Of a stretch of DNA of 64,000 nt, positions 26,691 to 35,853 are shown piece by piece (the stretch's first letter is position 1; each line of letters opens with the position of its first letter). The translations under genes were made by a program, and so were the position numbers. The stretch is from positions 37,809-101,808 of the forward strand of contig JAFYZW010000135.1 in NCBI GenBank assembly GCA_017548545.1. The letters are read 5' to 3'. The notes under the pieces are model-generated. The model did no database searches. It saw only the letters and a program-made list of their open reading frames with translations, and had not been told where the DNA came from. Origin of the DNA: Bacteroidales bacterium (GTDB taxonomy: Bacteria; Bacteroidota; Bacteroidia; Bacteroidales; UBA3663).

Positions 26691-27698
26691 TCACTTCTGA
26701 TGGATGATGTCCTCGATGATGTCGAGCTGCTCGGCGCTGAATGACTGCGAGTCGAGCACGCGGAGGTTGTCTTCGAGTTGGGCTACGCTGCTGACACCGA
26801 TGATGACGGAGGTGACTTCGGGACGACGTAGGCACCAGGCGAGGGCCATGTCGGCAAGCGATTCGCCACGCTGTGCGGCAAGTTCGGCGAGGTCGCGGAG
26901 CTGCTCGAGCAATGTGGGTGTGAGATCGTCGGGGGTGAGTGCTTCGCGACGCGACATGCGGCTGCCTTGTGGGATGCCGTTGAGATAGCGGTCGGTGAGC
27001 AAACCTTGCTGCAAGGGGCTGAAGGCTACATAGCCTACTCCCGCATCGGCGGCACTGGCAAGGATGCCTCCCTGGTCGTCGTCCTGATAGAGGATGTTGT
27101 ACTTGCCTTGATAGCAGAGGCAGGGAACGTCGCGCTCACGCAGATAGCGATAGGCGAACTCGGCGGCTTCGAGGGGCCAACGCGAGATGCCGACGTAGAG
27201 GGCCTTGCCTTGCCGCACGATATCGACGAGGGCCTGCAACGTCTCTTCGAGCGGGGTGTTGGGGTCGTAGCGATGGCTGTAGAAGAGATCGACATAGTCG
27301 AGGTGCATGCGGCGCAAACTTTGGTCGAGCGAGGAGATGAGATACTTGCGCGAGCCCCAGTTGCCGTAGGGCCCTGGCCACATGTCGTAGCCTGCCTTGG
27401 TGGTGATGAACATCTCGTCGCGATAGGGACGGAAAGAGAGGTCCATCAGACGCCCGAAGGTCTCTTCGGCGGTGCCATAGGTGGGGCCGTAGTTGTTGGC
27501 GAGGTCGTAGCAGGTAATGCCGTGGTCGAAGGCATAGTGCATCATGGCTTTGCTGTTGGCGAAGTTGGAGATGCTGCCGAAGTTGTGCCAGAAACCGAGG
27601 GAGAGGGCGGACATGAGGATGCCGGAACGTCCGCAGCGACGGTACTGCATCAGTCCGTCGTAGCGGTCGGGGTTGGGGGAGTAGATGGGGTCGATCAT
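26691..27698 (-). CDS. Aldo/keto reductase, YghZ-like
   Basis: 335 residues. The N-terminus (NPDRYDGLMQYRRCGRSG, then LSLGFWHNFG) closely follows E. coli YghZ-type L-glyceraldehyde-3-phosphate reductases. The family tetrad is represented by Asp in CYDLANNYG, Tyr in the same motif, Lys in MFITTKAGYDMWPGPYG and His in LFYSHRYDP. NADPH-binding motifs GISRWP and IIGVSSVAQLEDN are late in the protein. It reduces small aldehydes with NADPH; a detoxifying role is likely. The start follows three CCCCTCAAA-like repeats. It may be the last gene of the long - strand run, 69 bases beyond the DKNYY gene. Confidence 0.93.
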   Translation of the reverse strand: MIDPIYSPNPDRYDGLMQYRRCGRSGILMSALSLGFWHNFGSISNFANSKAMMHYAFDHGITCYDLANNYGPTYGTAEETFGRLMDLSFRPYRDEMFITTKAGYDMWPGPYGNWGSRKYLISSLDQSLRRMHLDYVDLFYSHRYDPNTPLEETLQALVDIVRQGKALYVGISRWPLEAAEFAYRYLRERDVPCLCYQGKYNILYQDDDQGGILASAADAGVGYVAFSPLQQGLLTDRYLNGIPQGSRMSRREALTPDDLTPTLLEQLRDLAELAAQRGESLADMALAWCLRRPEVTSVIIGVSSVAQLEDNLRVLDSQSFSAEQLDIIEDIIHQK

Positions 27699-27741
27699 GG
27701 GGTCGAGGGGTTTGAGGGGTTTGAAGGGTTTGAGGGGCGAG
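27699..27741 (-). repeat. CCCCTCAAA tandem words in the leader of the aldo/keto reductase
   Basis: On the - strand the 43 bases before the ATG read as near-copies of CCCCTCAAAC at 8-9 base spacing. They occupy the ribosome-binding region, where no purine-rich SD is visible. The same word recurs before ftsA at 34992-35025. Confidence 0.75.
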
Positions 27742-27767
27742 ATGGTCTATATGTGGAGCATATTGTT

Positions 27768-29699
27768 TTAAGGAGCTATGAGTCTTTTGCGCAGTTTCTC
27801 GATGGCGGGAGTGGGGTGGCCTTCGTAGAAACGATACTTGTCGAAAGCGAAACGGAGCGTATCGACAAAGCTGCGGCCGCAGACAAAGGTGGCTGTATCG
27901 GCAACTTCGAGTATGGTGTCGCGGCGATAGATGTGTTTTGCATCGTGTGCATAGATCCCATAAACTCTGTGGCCGTGTTTTATTCTTATTACAGTATCTT
28001 TGAGAATCGAGTAGGCGTGGCAGGACTCGAAAGTCTGAGGGTCGGCTTCTGGCACTATGCGATTTTCGTAATAGACGCGGTCCTTGTCGGCATACCAGTC
28101 AGTTCCGATATCGTGTATGGTTGCATAGTCTGTGCCTTCGGGCATGGGTTGAAGTTTGGGATTATAGACTATCGTATCGTTGGTATGAAAGGATTCATAT
28201 AGGAATTCACTCTTATGCTTCAGCGCATAGACATTGCGTAATGGTCTCTTTTCTGTGGCGTAATAAACATGGTTCTTGTCTTGCGAGATGTTATTGTCGT
28301 TTCCGACGACCTTGAATGTGGCAGGATCGGCTCCCTCGATAATTGTTCCCTCATGATATACATAGTGACCATCACTTGCAAAGCAATAAGAGAGGACATG
28401 GAAGTTGCGACTGTCGAATACTGGACTACAGATGACATCGAACTTTTCGGATTCTCTTCCGAAATAATAGACTTTCTGATTATCTACTGCCCATTTGTTT
28501 TTAATGCGTCTGAAACTTCTGTAATCTGCCACATGCAGCGGTATATCCCTCACGTAGTAATCATGGGCATCTCGAGCCAGATAAATGGTTCTTGCTTCGT
28601 CTTCTTCACCCTTATTCATTAGGGGCAGAACTTTAAAGGAGCTGGGGTCAGCTTCAGGAATCATGCGTAGTTTGAAGAACACATGGTAGGCATCTGCGGC
28701 ATAATGGTAGTCGAGGACTCGGAATGTCGCAGGGTCGGCTCCCTCAATCACTGTGCTGTCATGGTAGGCGTGGTGTATATCCTTTGAATAACCATTATCC
28801 AACCACTCGAAGGTCTCAGTATCGGCCCAATGCGGTTTCGGGCGAAACCATTTGCTTTGCCCTAGGCTAGAGAACAGAACCAGCAGGACAATGGGTAGGA
28901 GCGGTACAAGGTAGTAGATGCTTTGGATGCGGGTGCGTTCAGTCCATCGTCTGCCCCATCTATACAGAAAGAACAAATATAGGGGATAGGGCAGTAAGAA
29001 AATAAAGAGGGCTATGAAAATTAATAGGGCATTGAGGGAGATGTTGCCTACCACGATAGCTATAATCAGGAAAAGAATGGCCATAAGGGCTATAGGTGCC
29101 CAAACCAGCAGGCTGAAGACTCCAAACTTGAAATAGAGGCACTGATAATGGGTAATGACAGAACCCATGACAAATTGTGCAAATCTACGAAATAATTTGG
29201 AGATGGTGGGTTGTCCTTTAACAATAAGTGCCCTCATCTCTGATTCCTGTTCGGCAGATACATGTCGCTGTATCTGGCAACTAAAGAGGATACAGAGCAC
29301 ACCAACAATCCACACAACAAGGTTTATCCAGCATAAACTGTCAAATAAAGCCCCATATATTTTGAAGGCTCCTTGTGGCATCAGCAAGCCAAATATGATA
29401 GCTGACAACAGGGATAAAAGAGGAAGAATGGGCAGATGCTCTTGTCTTAGATAATTGCCTTCAATACAATGATCAGCAGCAATGTAGGCACATGTCAGTG
29501 ATAAGATATAGAGCAGTCCACTGTCCGGATGTCCCTCAAATAAGAAAATCAGCGATTTCATACTTCGAAATCCCGCACCTATCGGAAAATTGAAAGTATT
29601 CCCAACAACAGCAATGGGCAGGAAAAGAGTCAAAATTAATAACACCTGTCCTACTCTATAGGAATGGAGCGATATGATGTGGAATCGATTGAGGTTCAT
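27768..29699 (-). CDS. Membrane protein with DKNYY-type repeats
   Basis: 643 residues from the ATG at 29699; a longer frame upstream would overlap the end of the pgpH-like gene. The first ~300 residues contain seven or eight hydrophobic helices (for example VGQVLLILTLFLPIAVVG, INLVVWIVGVLCILF, LIFIALFIFLLPYPLYLFFL). The rest is a chain of DKNYY-family units with the recurring phrase EGADPATFKV (also PEADPSSFKV, PEADPQTFES, EVADTATFVC) and K-x-x-VYY segments (DNQKVYYFG, DKNHVYYAT, DKDRVYYEN). The family is usually exported; its function is unknown. It lies 14 bases after the HD phosphodiesterase gene in the same direction. Confidence 0.85.
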   Translation of the reverse strand: MNLNRFHIISLHSYRVGQVLLILTLFLPIAVVGNTFNFPIGAGFRSMKSLIFLFEGHPDSGLLYILSLTCAYIAADHCIEGNYLRQEHLPILPLLSLLSAIIFGLLMPQGAFKIYGALFDSLCWINLVVWIVGVLCILFSCQIQRHVSAEQESEMRALIVKGQPTISKLFRRFAQFVMGSVITHYQCLYFKFGVFSLLVWAPIALMAILFLIIAIVVGNISLNALLIFIALFIFLLPYPLYLFFLYRWGRRWTERTRIQSIYYLVPLLPIVLLVLFSSLGQSKWFRPKPHWADTETFEWLDNGYSKDIHHAYHDSTVIEGADPATFRVLDYHYAADAYHVFFKLRMIPEADPSSFKVLPLMNKGEEDEARTIYLARDAHDYYVRDIPLHVADYRSFRRIKNKWAVDNQKVYYFGRESEKFDVICSPVFDSRNFHVLSYCFASDGHYVYHEGTIIEGADPATFKVVGNDNNISQDKNHVYYATEKRPLRNVYALKHKSEFLYESFHTNDTIVYNPKLQPMPEGTDYATIHDIGTDWYADKDRVYYENRIVPEADPQTFESCHAYSILKDTVIRIKHGHRVYGIYAHDAKHIYRRDTILEVADTATFVCGRSFVDTLRFAFDKYRFYEGHPTPAIEKLRKRLIAP

Positions 29700-29712
29700 G
29701 GTAGCAAGAGGT

Positions 29713-31800
29713 TTAGGCAGGAGGCTCGGGGCCTGACTTGGTTTCAGACTCCTTGGCTTCAGCTTTGGCGGCGGCGGTGTTGGCATTGAGGGTGGGGTAC
29801 TCGATGCGGGCGTGGTTGATGGTGATGAGCTGATTGATGAAGACTTCCTTGCACTGCTGGATCTCGTGGAGGGAGATGTCGGCATCGTTGAGGCGGCCAT
29901 CGTTGAGGATGTCGCCGATGAGCCTTTCGACCAACTCGCGGATGCTCTTGCGTGTGGGCTGCTTGAGGGAGCGGGAGGCGGCTTCGATCTTGTCAGCCAT
30001 CATGACGATGGCCTGTTCCTTGGTCACGGGATCGGGGCCTGGATAGGAGAAGAAGTCGCGGTCGGGCTCCTGATCGGGATGCTCGTTACACCATTTGACG
30101 AAGAAGTACCTTACCTGCGAACTGCCGTGATGGGTGCGGATGAAGCCGGTGATGTCGTCGGGGAGCTTTTGCTTCTCGGCGAGGCGCAAGCCATTGGTGA
30201 CGTGCCGCTTAATGGTGAGCACGGCGTCTTCGATCGAGAGGTCGTTGAGCGGGTTGTTGTACTGCTGGTTTTCGGTGAACATGTTCGGGCTGGCTAGTTT
30301 GCCGATGTCGTGATAGAGCGAACCTGTTCGCACGAGGGCGATGTTGGCACCAATCTCCTTGGCGGCGGCTGCCGAGAGGTTGGCCACGTTGAGGGAGTGG
30401 TTGAAGGTTCCCGGGGCCTCTTCCGACAGACGGAGCAGCAGGCCTTTGCCCATGTTGCAGAGTTCGACGAGCGTGACGCCGGAGGTGAAACCGAAGATAT
30501 TCTCGAAGCTGTAGATGATGAGATAGGACAGGAGCAGGAGGATGGCGTTGAGCACCATCATGGTGGCGACTGACGCGGAGACTCCTGCCAAGGTGGCCTG
30601 GTTGGCGAGGGTGTAGATGAGATAGGTGCCCAGATATCCGATGCCTGCAAAGACGCAGGTGTGCATCAGCTGCTTGCGGTCCTGCAGACCATCCTTGAGA
30701 CTGAACACGATGATCATGCCGACGATGCTTTGGATGATGACGTATTCGAAGCGGGAGGGCGCAATGAAGGAGCAGAGCAGCACCATGACGATGTGGCAGA
30801 AGAATGCCGTGCGCGAGCCGAAGAAGGTGCTGACGATGATGGTGACTATGCCTATGGGCACCAGATAGACGGCAGTGATCTCCATGTGACTGGCGATGGA
30901 CGTCAGGATGGCCATGATGGTGATGGAGCCGATGATGACGAAGATGTTGACCTGCCGGATATAGACGTGGCGACGATAGAGCCCAAGGAAGACGAGGATG
31001 CCGCAGATCAGGAGGGCTACGACGGAGATGCGACCTACCCATTCCCAGGCAATACCTGACGAAAGGCTGCGGCGATGCTGCTGCTCACGTCGATAGGAAT
31101 TGATGATGTCGAAGGTGCGCGGGGTGACAATCTCGCCATTGTCGATGATGCGGCTTTCGGCGAGCACCACGCCGCTGGTGTAGCTCACCTGCTGGCGCAG
31201 ACGCTTGTACTCGAGGTTCATGGCTGCGGTGTCGCTGACGAGGTTGCTGCTGAGCAGCCGCTGCAGGGGCAAGGCTTCGTAGGCCTGGGCAAAGAGCGAG
31301 TCGTTGCGCAGGAGTTCGTAGGCCTGCAGTTCGCTGAGGAGCGTCTGCTTGGGCACAGTGGTGACGACATCGCCATTGATGAGGATGACCTCCTGGGGAT
31401 GCACCTTGAGCAGACGGTCCTGCTCCTCGCCTGTGATGATGCCCCGCTGATAGATTTGCTCAAGCGTCTGCTGGAGGTGCATGGCTGCTTCGGCAGGGAG
31501 TTTGGCACCCGACTGTTCGAGCTGCTTCAAGGCGGCAGGTGCCACCTTGGCATCGAAGGTGTAGCGTGGGACGATCTGATTGCGGATACTGTCCTCGATC
31601 TGCATCACTGCTGAGTCACTGCGATAGATCGGGAAATCGAAGGGCGCGGTGAGGCGTGCATAACGCCAGGGCTTGCCCACCTCGTACTCGTAGTGGAAGT
31701 TCTCCTGACGGGGGAAACACCAAGTGATGAGGGTGATGGACAAGAGGATGAAGAGGGTACGTACGACGATCTGTCGGGTGGTTAATTTTTGCTTGGGCAT
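29713..31800 (-). CDS. PgpH-like 7TM-HD phosphodiesterase
   Basis: 695 residues. One N-terminal membrane helix (LFILLSITLITWCF) precedes an extracytoplasmic 7TMR-HDED-like region (about 35-280), then seven membrane helices (about 280-450) and a cytoplasmic HD domain with HSLNVANLSAAAAKEIGAN, SLYHDIGKLASP near 494 and FIRTHHGSSQVRYF near 553. These are the metal-binding HD residues of PgpH, the phosphodiesterase that degrades cyclic di-AMP in other bacteria. c-di-AMP controls turgor and wall homeostasis, so a position 12 bases after ftsZ is functionally sensible. The substrate is inferred from the family. Confidence 0.9.
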   Translation of the reverse strand: MPKQKLTTRQIVVRTLFILLSITLITWCFPRQENFHYEYEVGKPWRYARLTAPFDFPIYRSDSAVMQIEDSIRNQIVPRYTFDAKVAPAALKQLEQSGAKLPAEAAMHLQQTLEQIYQRGIITGEEQDRLLKVHPQEVILINGDVVTTVPKQTLLSELQAYELLRNDSLFAQAYEALPLQRLLSSNLVSDTAAMNLEYKRLRQQVSYTSGVVLAESRIIDNGEIVTPRTFDIINSYRREQQHRRSLSSGIAWEWVGRISVVALLICGILVFLGLYRRHVYIRQVNIFVIIGSITIMAILTSIASHMEITAVYLVPIGIVTIIVSTFFGSRTAFFCHIVMVLLCSFIAPSRFEYVIIQSIVGMIIVFSLKDGLQDRKQLMHTCVFAGIGYLGTYLIYTLANQATLAGVSASVATMMVLNAILLLLSYLIIYSFENIFGFTSGVTLVELCNMGKGLLLRLSEEAPGTFNHSLNVANLSAAAAKEIGANIALVRTGSLYHDIGKLASPNMFTENQQYNNPLNDLSIEDAVLTIKRHVTNGLRLAEKQKLPDDITGFIRTHHGSSQVRYFFVKWCNEHPDQEPDRDFFSYPGPDPVTKEQAIVMMADKIEAASRSLKQPTRKSIRELVERLIGDILNDGRLNDADISLHEIQQCKEVFINQLITINHARIEYPTLNANTAAAKAEAKESETKSGPEPPA

Positions 31801-31812
31801 AGGGGGAAGGGT

Positions 31813-33687
31813 TTATAAATCGAGGGTCTTCTCGATGCCTCCGGGCTGGCCTGCGGGACGCGTCTTGGCGGGTTGGCGGCTGACGGCGCGGAGCTGGCCG
31901 AGGTCGGAGAGCTTGCGATTGTAAGCGGGCAGACGTTCAAGGCGCTCGATGAGATCCTCGTTGGTGAGGTCGGGCTCGTCGAGGGTGTAGTAAGCCTTGC
32001 GGATGTCGTCGAGGAGCATGCGGTTGGCGGTCTCTTCGCCGTAGAAGTGACGGATGGCCTCGATGCCGTCGATGGGATCGGTGGCTGTACGGGGCGTGGG
32101 AGCGGCTGGCGTGACGGGCGCTGCGGGAGCAGGGGTAACCACGGGAGTGGGTGGCGTGACTGTGACGGGTTGTGCCACTGGTGCCGCGGGTTCGGGCTGG
32201 TCGAAGAGTGTGGGCTCGGGTGTGGTGACTGCAGGAGCCGGAGTCATGGATGTTGGTGTGACGGCCGTTGGAGTGACGACTGCAGCTGGTGCGGGAGTGA
32301 CGACCACGGTTTCGGGCTGTGTAACCCGGAAGGTGGTCTGACGAAGCTGTTCCTCGAGGGCGGCGATCTTTTCGCGAATCTCGCGTTCCTGCTGTTCGAG
32401 CTTTTTGCGCTCGATCTCGGCTTCGATAGCGCGGATGATCTCGAGCTTCTTGTCGCAAGCCTGCTGGTATGCCATGTCAAGGCGGGTGATTTCGTCGTCG
32501 AGCGAGTCGTCGATGGTGAAGTTGTCGGCCTTGACGGCTGCATCGCGGAGGGCATTAAGCAGGATGTCGGCAGCTTCCTGATAGCCGTCGAACTCGCCCA
32601 CCTGGTTCTTGTGTTCGGCAATGGCAGCGCGCAACTGCTGCTGCAGCTCCTTGACCTTGTCCTCAAGCTGGGCACCGACGATGATGTCGCCGGTATTGTG
32701 GTTCATGGCGAAGCCGCTGGCGAGGAGGATGATACGAACGTCTTCGCCCAGCTCGTCGTCGTACATGGCACCCCAGATGACCTCGATGTCGCTGTTGAGA
32801 CCATCGACGAAGTGGTTCATCTCGGCAATCTCGGCCATGGAGATGGGGTTCTGATGGCTGAAGCAGAGTTCGAAGAGGAGGTGCTTGGCATCGGTGATCT
32901 TGTTGTCCTGGAGGAGTGGGGAGGTCTTGGCTGCCTCGATGGCCTTGCTGAGACGACCTTCGCCCTTGGCGTGGCCGGTGGAGATAAGTGCCACGCCGCC
33001 GTTGCGGAGGGTGGTGGAGACGTCGGCGAAGTCGAGGTTGATGTATCCGCGCTTGTTGATGATGTCGGAGATGGACTTGGCAGCTGTGGTGAGCGTGTCG
33101 TCGGCCTTGCTGAAGGCATTGCCGAAGTTGAGGTCGGGATAGATATCGATGAGGCGGTTGTTGTTGACCACGAGCAGGGCGTCGCACCACTTCTCGATGG
33201 CCTTGACGCCTTCGAGTGCCATGAGGATCTTCTTCTTGCCTTCGAACTTGAACGGGATGGTGACGATGCCGACGGTGAGGATGCCGAGTTCGTGGGAGAT
33301 CTGTGCCACGATGGGCGCAGCGCCTGTACCCGTTCCGCCGCCCATGCCTGCGGTGATGAAGACCATCTCGGTGCCATCGGTCAATGCCTGACGAATGGTG
33401 TCGGCATACTGTTCGGCGAAGTTGCGTGCAATCTCGGGCTTGGCTCCTGCGCCGAGTCCCTTCTCACCGATGAGCAGCTTGTTGGGGATGTTGGAGCCTT
33501 CGAGGGCCTGCTTGTCGGTGTTGATGATGAGGAAGGAGACATCTTCGATGCCGGTTTCGAACATGTGTTCGACGGCATTGGAGCCGCCGCCACCTACACC
33601 CACGACCTTGATGATGGAGTGGTTCTCCTGGGCTGGCTTGAAGTCGAAATCGAGAGCTGCGTTGTTGATATCGTTCTGAGTTTCCAT
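31813..33687 (-). CDS. ftsZ: Cell division GTPase FtsZ with extended C-terminus
   Basis: 624 residues; most FtsZ proteins have about 350-450. The GTPase core is complete (GVGGGGSNAVEHM, GMGGGTGTGAAP at 114-125, T7-type NLDFADV at 217-223) and its C-terminal domain ends near 328. Then come a charged helical, coiled-coil-like segment at about 340-452 (DKVKELQQQLRAAIAEHK, RAIEAEIERKKLEQQE), a Pro/Thr/Val/Ala-rich linker at about 455-535, and a terminal helical part (IEAIRHFYGEETANRMLL ... LPAYNRKL). FtsZ polymerises into the Z-ring at midcell. The partner FtsA is encoded 17 bases upstream. Confidence 0.97.
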   Translation of the reverse strand: METQNDINNAALDFDFKPAQENHSIIKVVGVGGGGSNAVEHMFETGIEDVSFLIINTDKQALEGSNIPNKLLIGEKGLGAGAKPEIARNFAEQYADTIRQALTDGTEMVFITAGMGGGTGTGAAPIVAQISHELGILTVGIVTIPFKFEGKKKILMALEGVKAIEKWCDALLVVNNNRLIDIYPDLNFGNAFSKADDTLTTAAKSISDIINKRGYINLDFADVSTTLRNGGVALISTGHAKGEGRLSKAIEAAKTSPLLQDNKITDAKHLLFELCFSHQNPISMAEIAEMNHFVDGLNSDIEVIWGAMYDDELGEDVRIILLASGFAMNHNTGDIIVGAQLEDKVKELQQQLRAAIAEHKNQVGEFDGYQEAADILLNALRDAAVKADNFTIDDSLDDEITRLDMAYQQACDKKLEIIRAIEAEIERKKLEQQEREIREKIAALEEQLRQTTFRVTQPETVVVTPAPAAVVTPTAVTPTSMTPAPAVTTPEPTLFDQPEPAAPVAQPVTVTPPTPVVTPAPAAPVTPAAPTPRTATDPIDGIEAIRHFYGEETANRMLLDDIRKAYYTLDEPDLTNEDLIERLERLPAYNRKLSDLGQLRAVSRQPAKTRPAGQPGGIEKTLDL

Positions 33688-33704
33688 ATATGCTAATTGT
33701 TAAA

Positions 33705-34991
33705 TTACTGACCAGTGAAAAGATCCTTGATAAAACGTGTGACAACCTCGCCGACGGTTGTGGAGGACCGAACTTCCTCTTCGGGCTTCTTTTCGGGTTT
33801 CTTCTCGGGGTTGGATTCGGTCTTTGGCTCGGACTCGGGTGGTGCTGTCGGCTCGGGTTCGCGATCGGGAATGTCGAGCGACGGCTCGTTTTGAACAACA
33901 GCTGCGGGCTGCTGGGGAGCAACGGGACGGGGCGCGGGTACTGGCCGCGGCGTCTCGACTGCAGGAGTGGCCTTGGGTGCCTGGCAGTCCTCGGAACAGA
34001 ACGAGAGGAGGGCCAGAAGGCTGGTGAGATGGGGTTTGCGGTCGCTGCCCAGCTGGGCAGACTCGCGATAGGCACGCGACTCGACCTGCGTAGTGGAGAG
34101 GCGACGCAGCAAGAGGGCGGTGATGCCGTTCTGATAGGCGGCGCCACCGGTGAGGATACAGCCTGCGTCGAGCTGACCCTTGAAGCCGGATGCTTCGATC
34201 TGATGTTCGATGTTTGCGGCAATCTCCTCGTAACGGCAGAGGGCGATGTTGTTGAGCTTGCTCTGCGGGATAGGGAGTGCCTTTTCGGCAAACATGGCAG
34301 TGGGGTTGTTGCCAGTGGGCGACTCGGGCGTCACCTCGTTGGTGACATCGCTCCAGTCGCGCTTGATGCGCTCGGCATCTTCGTAGGTGCAGCCTGCCGA
34401 CTGGATGTCGTAGGTGACGCACTCACCGCCCAAGGGGATCACGGCGAGATGCTTGAGTTCGCCGCCTTTGTAGATGGAGACGGTGGTGGTGCCTGCTCCC
34501 ATATCGACGAGGACACAGCCCTTCTGACGCTCGGTGTTCTTGAGGATGGTGGCAGTGGCGAGAGGTAGGACGATGATATCGACGAGGCGGACGCCGGCAC
34601 GTTCCATGGCGGCACGGATGCTCTCGCGGATACGTTTCTCGCCAACGACGAGCTGGTGCTGGTTCTGCCCGATGGGGAGGGAGGCCAGCACATCGTAGTC
34701 GGGGATCTTGACTGATGGCTGCTGGACGAGCGAATGGAGCGACATGCCGCCCACGCCGACATAGGCTGCGGCGATGGGTGCGCGCATACGATTGCTGAGC
34801 TTCTGGATGAGTGTGCGGATGTGCATGGCCGTCTTTTCGACATTGACGATACGGCCATGGCTGATGCAGTCGGTCGAGGCTTCGCTCTCGATCTGTATGT
34901 TGGTGAGGCTTCCTTTCGGTATGTCCTTCTCGGCAGCTACTGCCAAGATGCGTGAGGAACCCAACTGGATGGCACAGGTAAGGGTGGTCAT
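33705..34991 (-). CDS. ftsA: Cell division protein FtsA
   Basis: 428 residues. The actin-like fold is shown by CAIQLGSSRILAVAAE, the 1C-domain segment RIVNVEKTAMHIRTLIQ, VLVDMGAGTTTVSIYKGG (phosphate loop 2) and CILTGGAAYQNGI. A Pro/Glu/Lys-rich linker (about 335-410) leads to a C-terminal amphipathic helix VGEVVTRFIKDLF, the membrane anchor that ties FtsZ filaments to the inner membrane. It sits between ftsQ and ftsZ as in most dcw clusters. The leader before the ATG carries CCCCTCAAA-like repeats. Confidence 0.95.
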   Translation of the reverse strand: MTTLTCAIQLGSSRILAVAAEKDIPKGSLTNIQIESEASTDCISHGRIVNVEKTAMHIRTLIQKLSNRMRAPIAAAYVGVGGMSLHSLVQQPSVKIPDYDVLASLPIGQNQHQLVVGEKRIRESIRAAMERAGVRLVDIIVLPLATATILKNTERQKGCVLVDMGAGTTTVSIYKGGELKHLAVIPLGGECVTYDIQSAGCTYEDAERIKRDWSDVTNEVTPESPTGNNPTAMFAEKALPIPQSKLNNIALCRYEEIAANIEHQIEASGFKGQLDAGCILTGGAAYQNGITALLLRRLSTTQVESRAYRESAQLGSDRKPHLTSLLALLSFCSEDCQAPKATPAVETPRPVPAPRPVAPQQPAAVVQNEPSLDIPDREPEPTAPPESEPKTESNPEKKPEKKPEEEVRSSTTVGEVVTRFIKDLFTGQ

Positions 34992-35025
34992 GGGGGAGTT
35001 TGAGGGTTTGAGGGGTTTTGAGGGG
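34992..35025 (-). repeat. CCCCTCAAA words in the ftsA leader
   Basis: The 34-base gap between ftsQ and ftsA reads on the - strand CCCCTCAAAA, CCCCTCAAA, CCCTCAAA up to the ATG. It is the same word as at 27699-27741, and again replaces any visible SD sequence. Confidence 0.7.
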
Positions 35026-35790
35026 TTATTTTTCGCCTACGACTTGGCCATTGAACTTGACGTTGATGGTTTTGTAGAAGTTCCAGCCCTTGCGGGGGAG
35101 GACCTTGTCGTAGAATGTTCGTACGTTGTCGAGTTTGCGCTGGATGTCGTCGAAGGAGCCGATGAGGATGGTGTGGTCGCCGATGCGCGGGACGAGTTCG
35201 GCATCGCCATTTTCGCGGATATAGATCTGCGTCACTTCGGCCGACCAGAAGTCGTCGTTCTTGAGGAAGAGGGCGAAGTCGTGAAGGGGCATGATATGGC
35301 GTGTCTTGACAAATCCCGTGACGAGGGGCAGCTGGATGGCTGTGCCGAATTGGGCAGGCATCATGGCTCCATCGCGATCGATGTAGAAGTCGGACATGGA
35401 GTGCCCGTCACCGGCGTTGACGGGTGTGGAACTCTTGACGCGGATGATGGGATTGCGCTGCTCGATGTCGATGCGCAGGAGACTGTCGGGGGTGTGATAG
35501 CACGAGACATGACGCACCAGGCGGTTCTTCTCCTCGATGTATTTGGCGAGTTCGAGGGTGTTGACTTCGGTGTATGGCTTGCCTTTGTAGCGGAATCCCG
35601 GCTTGCCTTCGACGAGCTGACGGATGCTGGCCTCAGTGACGAAGTGGGCATCGTCGCTCGGATAGTCGATGGTGATATGCATGCCACGATAGCGGGGTTC
35701 GCTGCGCCAGAAGCCATAGAGATAGCCGGCTCCCAGCAGGTAGCCTAAGAGGAGGAGGACGCCTATAGCCTTGAAGATGGTTTTGACCAT
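35026..35790 (-). CDS. ftsQ: Cell division protein FtsQ
   Basis: 254 residues. One N-terminal membrane helix (IGVLLLLGYLLGAGYLYGF) is followed by a short POTRA-like part (FVTEASIRQLVEG, NTLELAKYIEEKNRLVRHVS, RIDIEQRNPIIRV) and a beta domain (FYIDRDGAMMPAQFG, LPLVTGFV). FtsQ/DivIB bridges early and late divisome proteins in the periplasm. Sequence conservation is low in this family, but topology, motif order and position between murC and ftsA make the call safe. Confidence 0.92.
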   Translation of the reverse strand: MVKTIFKAIGVLLLLGYLLGAGYLYGFWRSEPRYRGMHITIDYPSDDAHFVTEASIRQLVEGKPGFRYKGKPYTEVNTLELAKYIEEKNRLVRHVSCYHTPDSLLRIDIEQRNPIIRVKSSTPVNAGDGHSMSDFYIDRDGAMMPAQFGTAIQLPLVTGFVKTRHIMPLHDFALFLKNDDFWSAEVTQIYIRENGDAELVPRIGDHTILIGSFDDIQRKLDNVRTFYDKVLPRKGWNFYKTINVKFNGQVVGEK

Positions 35791-35816
35791 ATATATTATT
35801 TATGTGGCGACTTTTG

Positions 35817-35836
35817 GGCAACCAAACTTGGTTGCC
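35817..35836. repeat. Palindromic element between murC and ftsQ
   Basis: GGCAACCAA and TTGGTTGCC are exact complements around AC. It shares the CCAA-TTGG centre with the two palindromes after metK (53385-53444). No T-run follows on the transcribed strand, so it is not an evident terminator. Confidence 0.7.
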
Positions 35837-35853
35837 GCGTTAACGGAAGCTGC

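Noticed and set aside
29700..29900. Ser/Pro-rich N-terminal extension of the DKNYY protein.
   Set aside because: It overlaps the 3' end of the pgpH-like gene. The hydrophobic N-terminus follows directly after the ATG at 29699.
31873..33696. A 607-codon frame on the + strand opposite ftsZ.
   Set aside because: It is the antisense shadow of ftsZ in GC-rich DNA; it has no signal, no domain and Gly/Val/Asp-rich composition.
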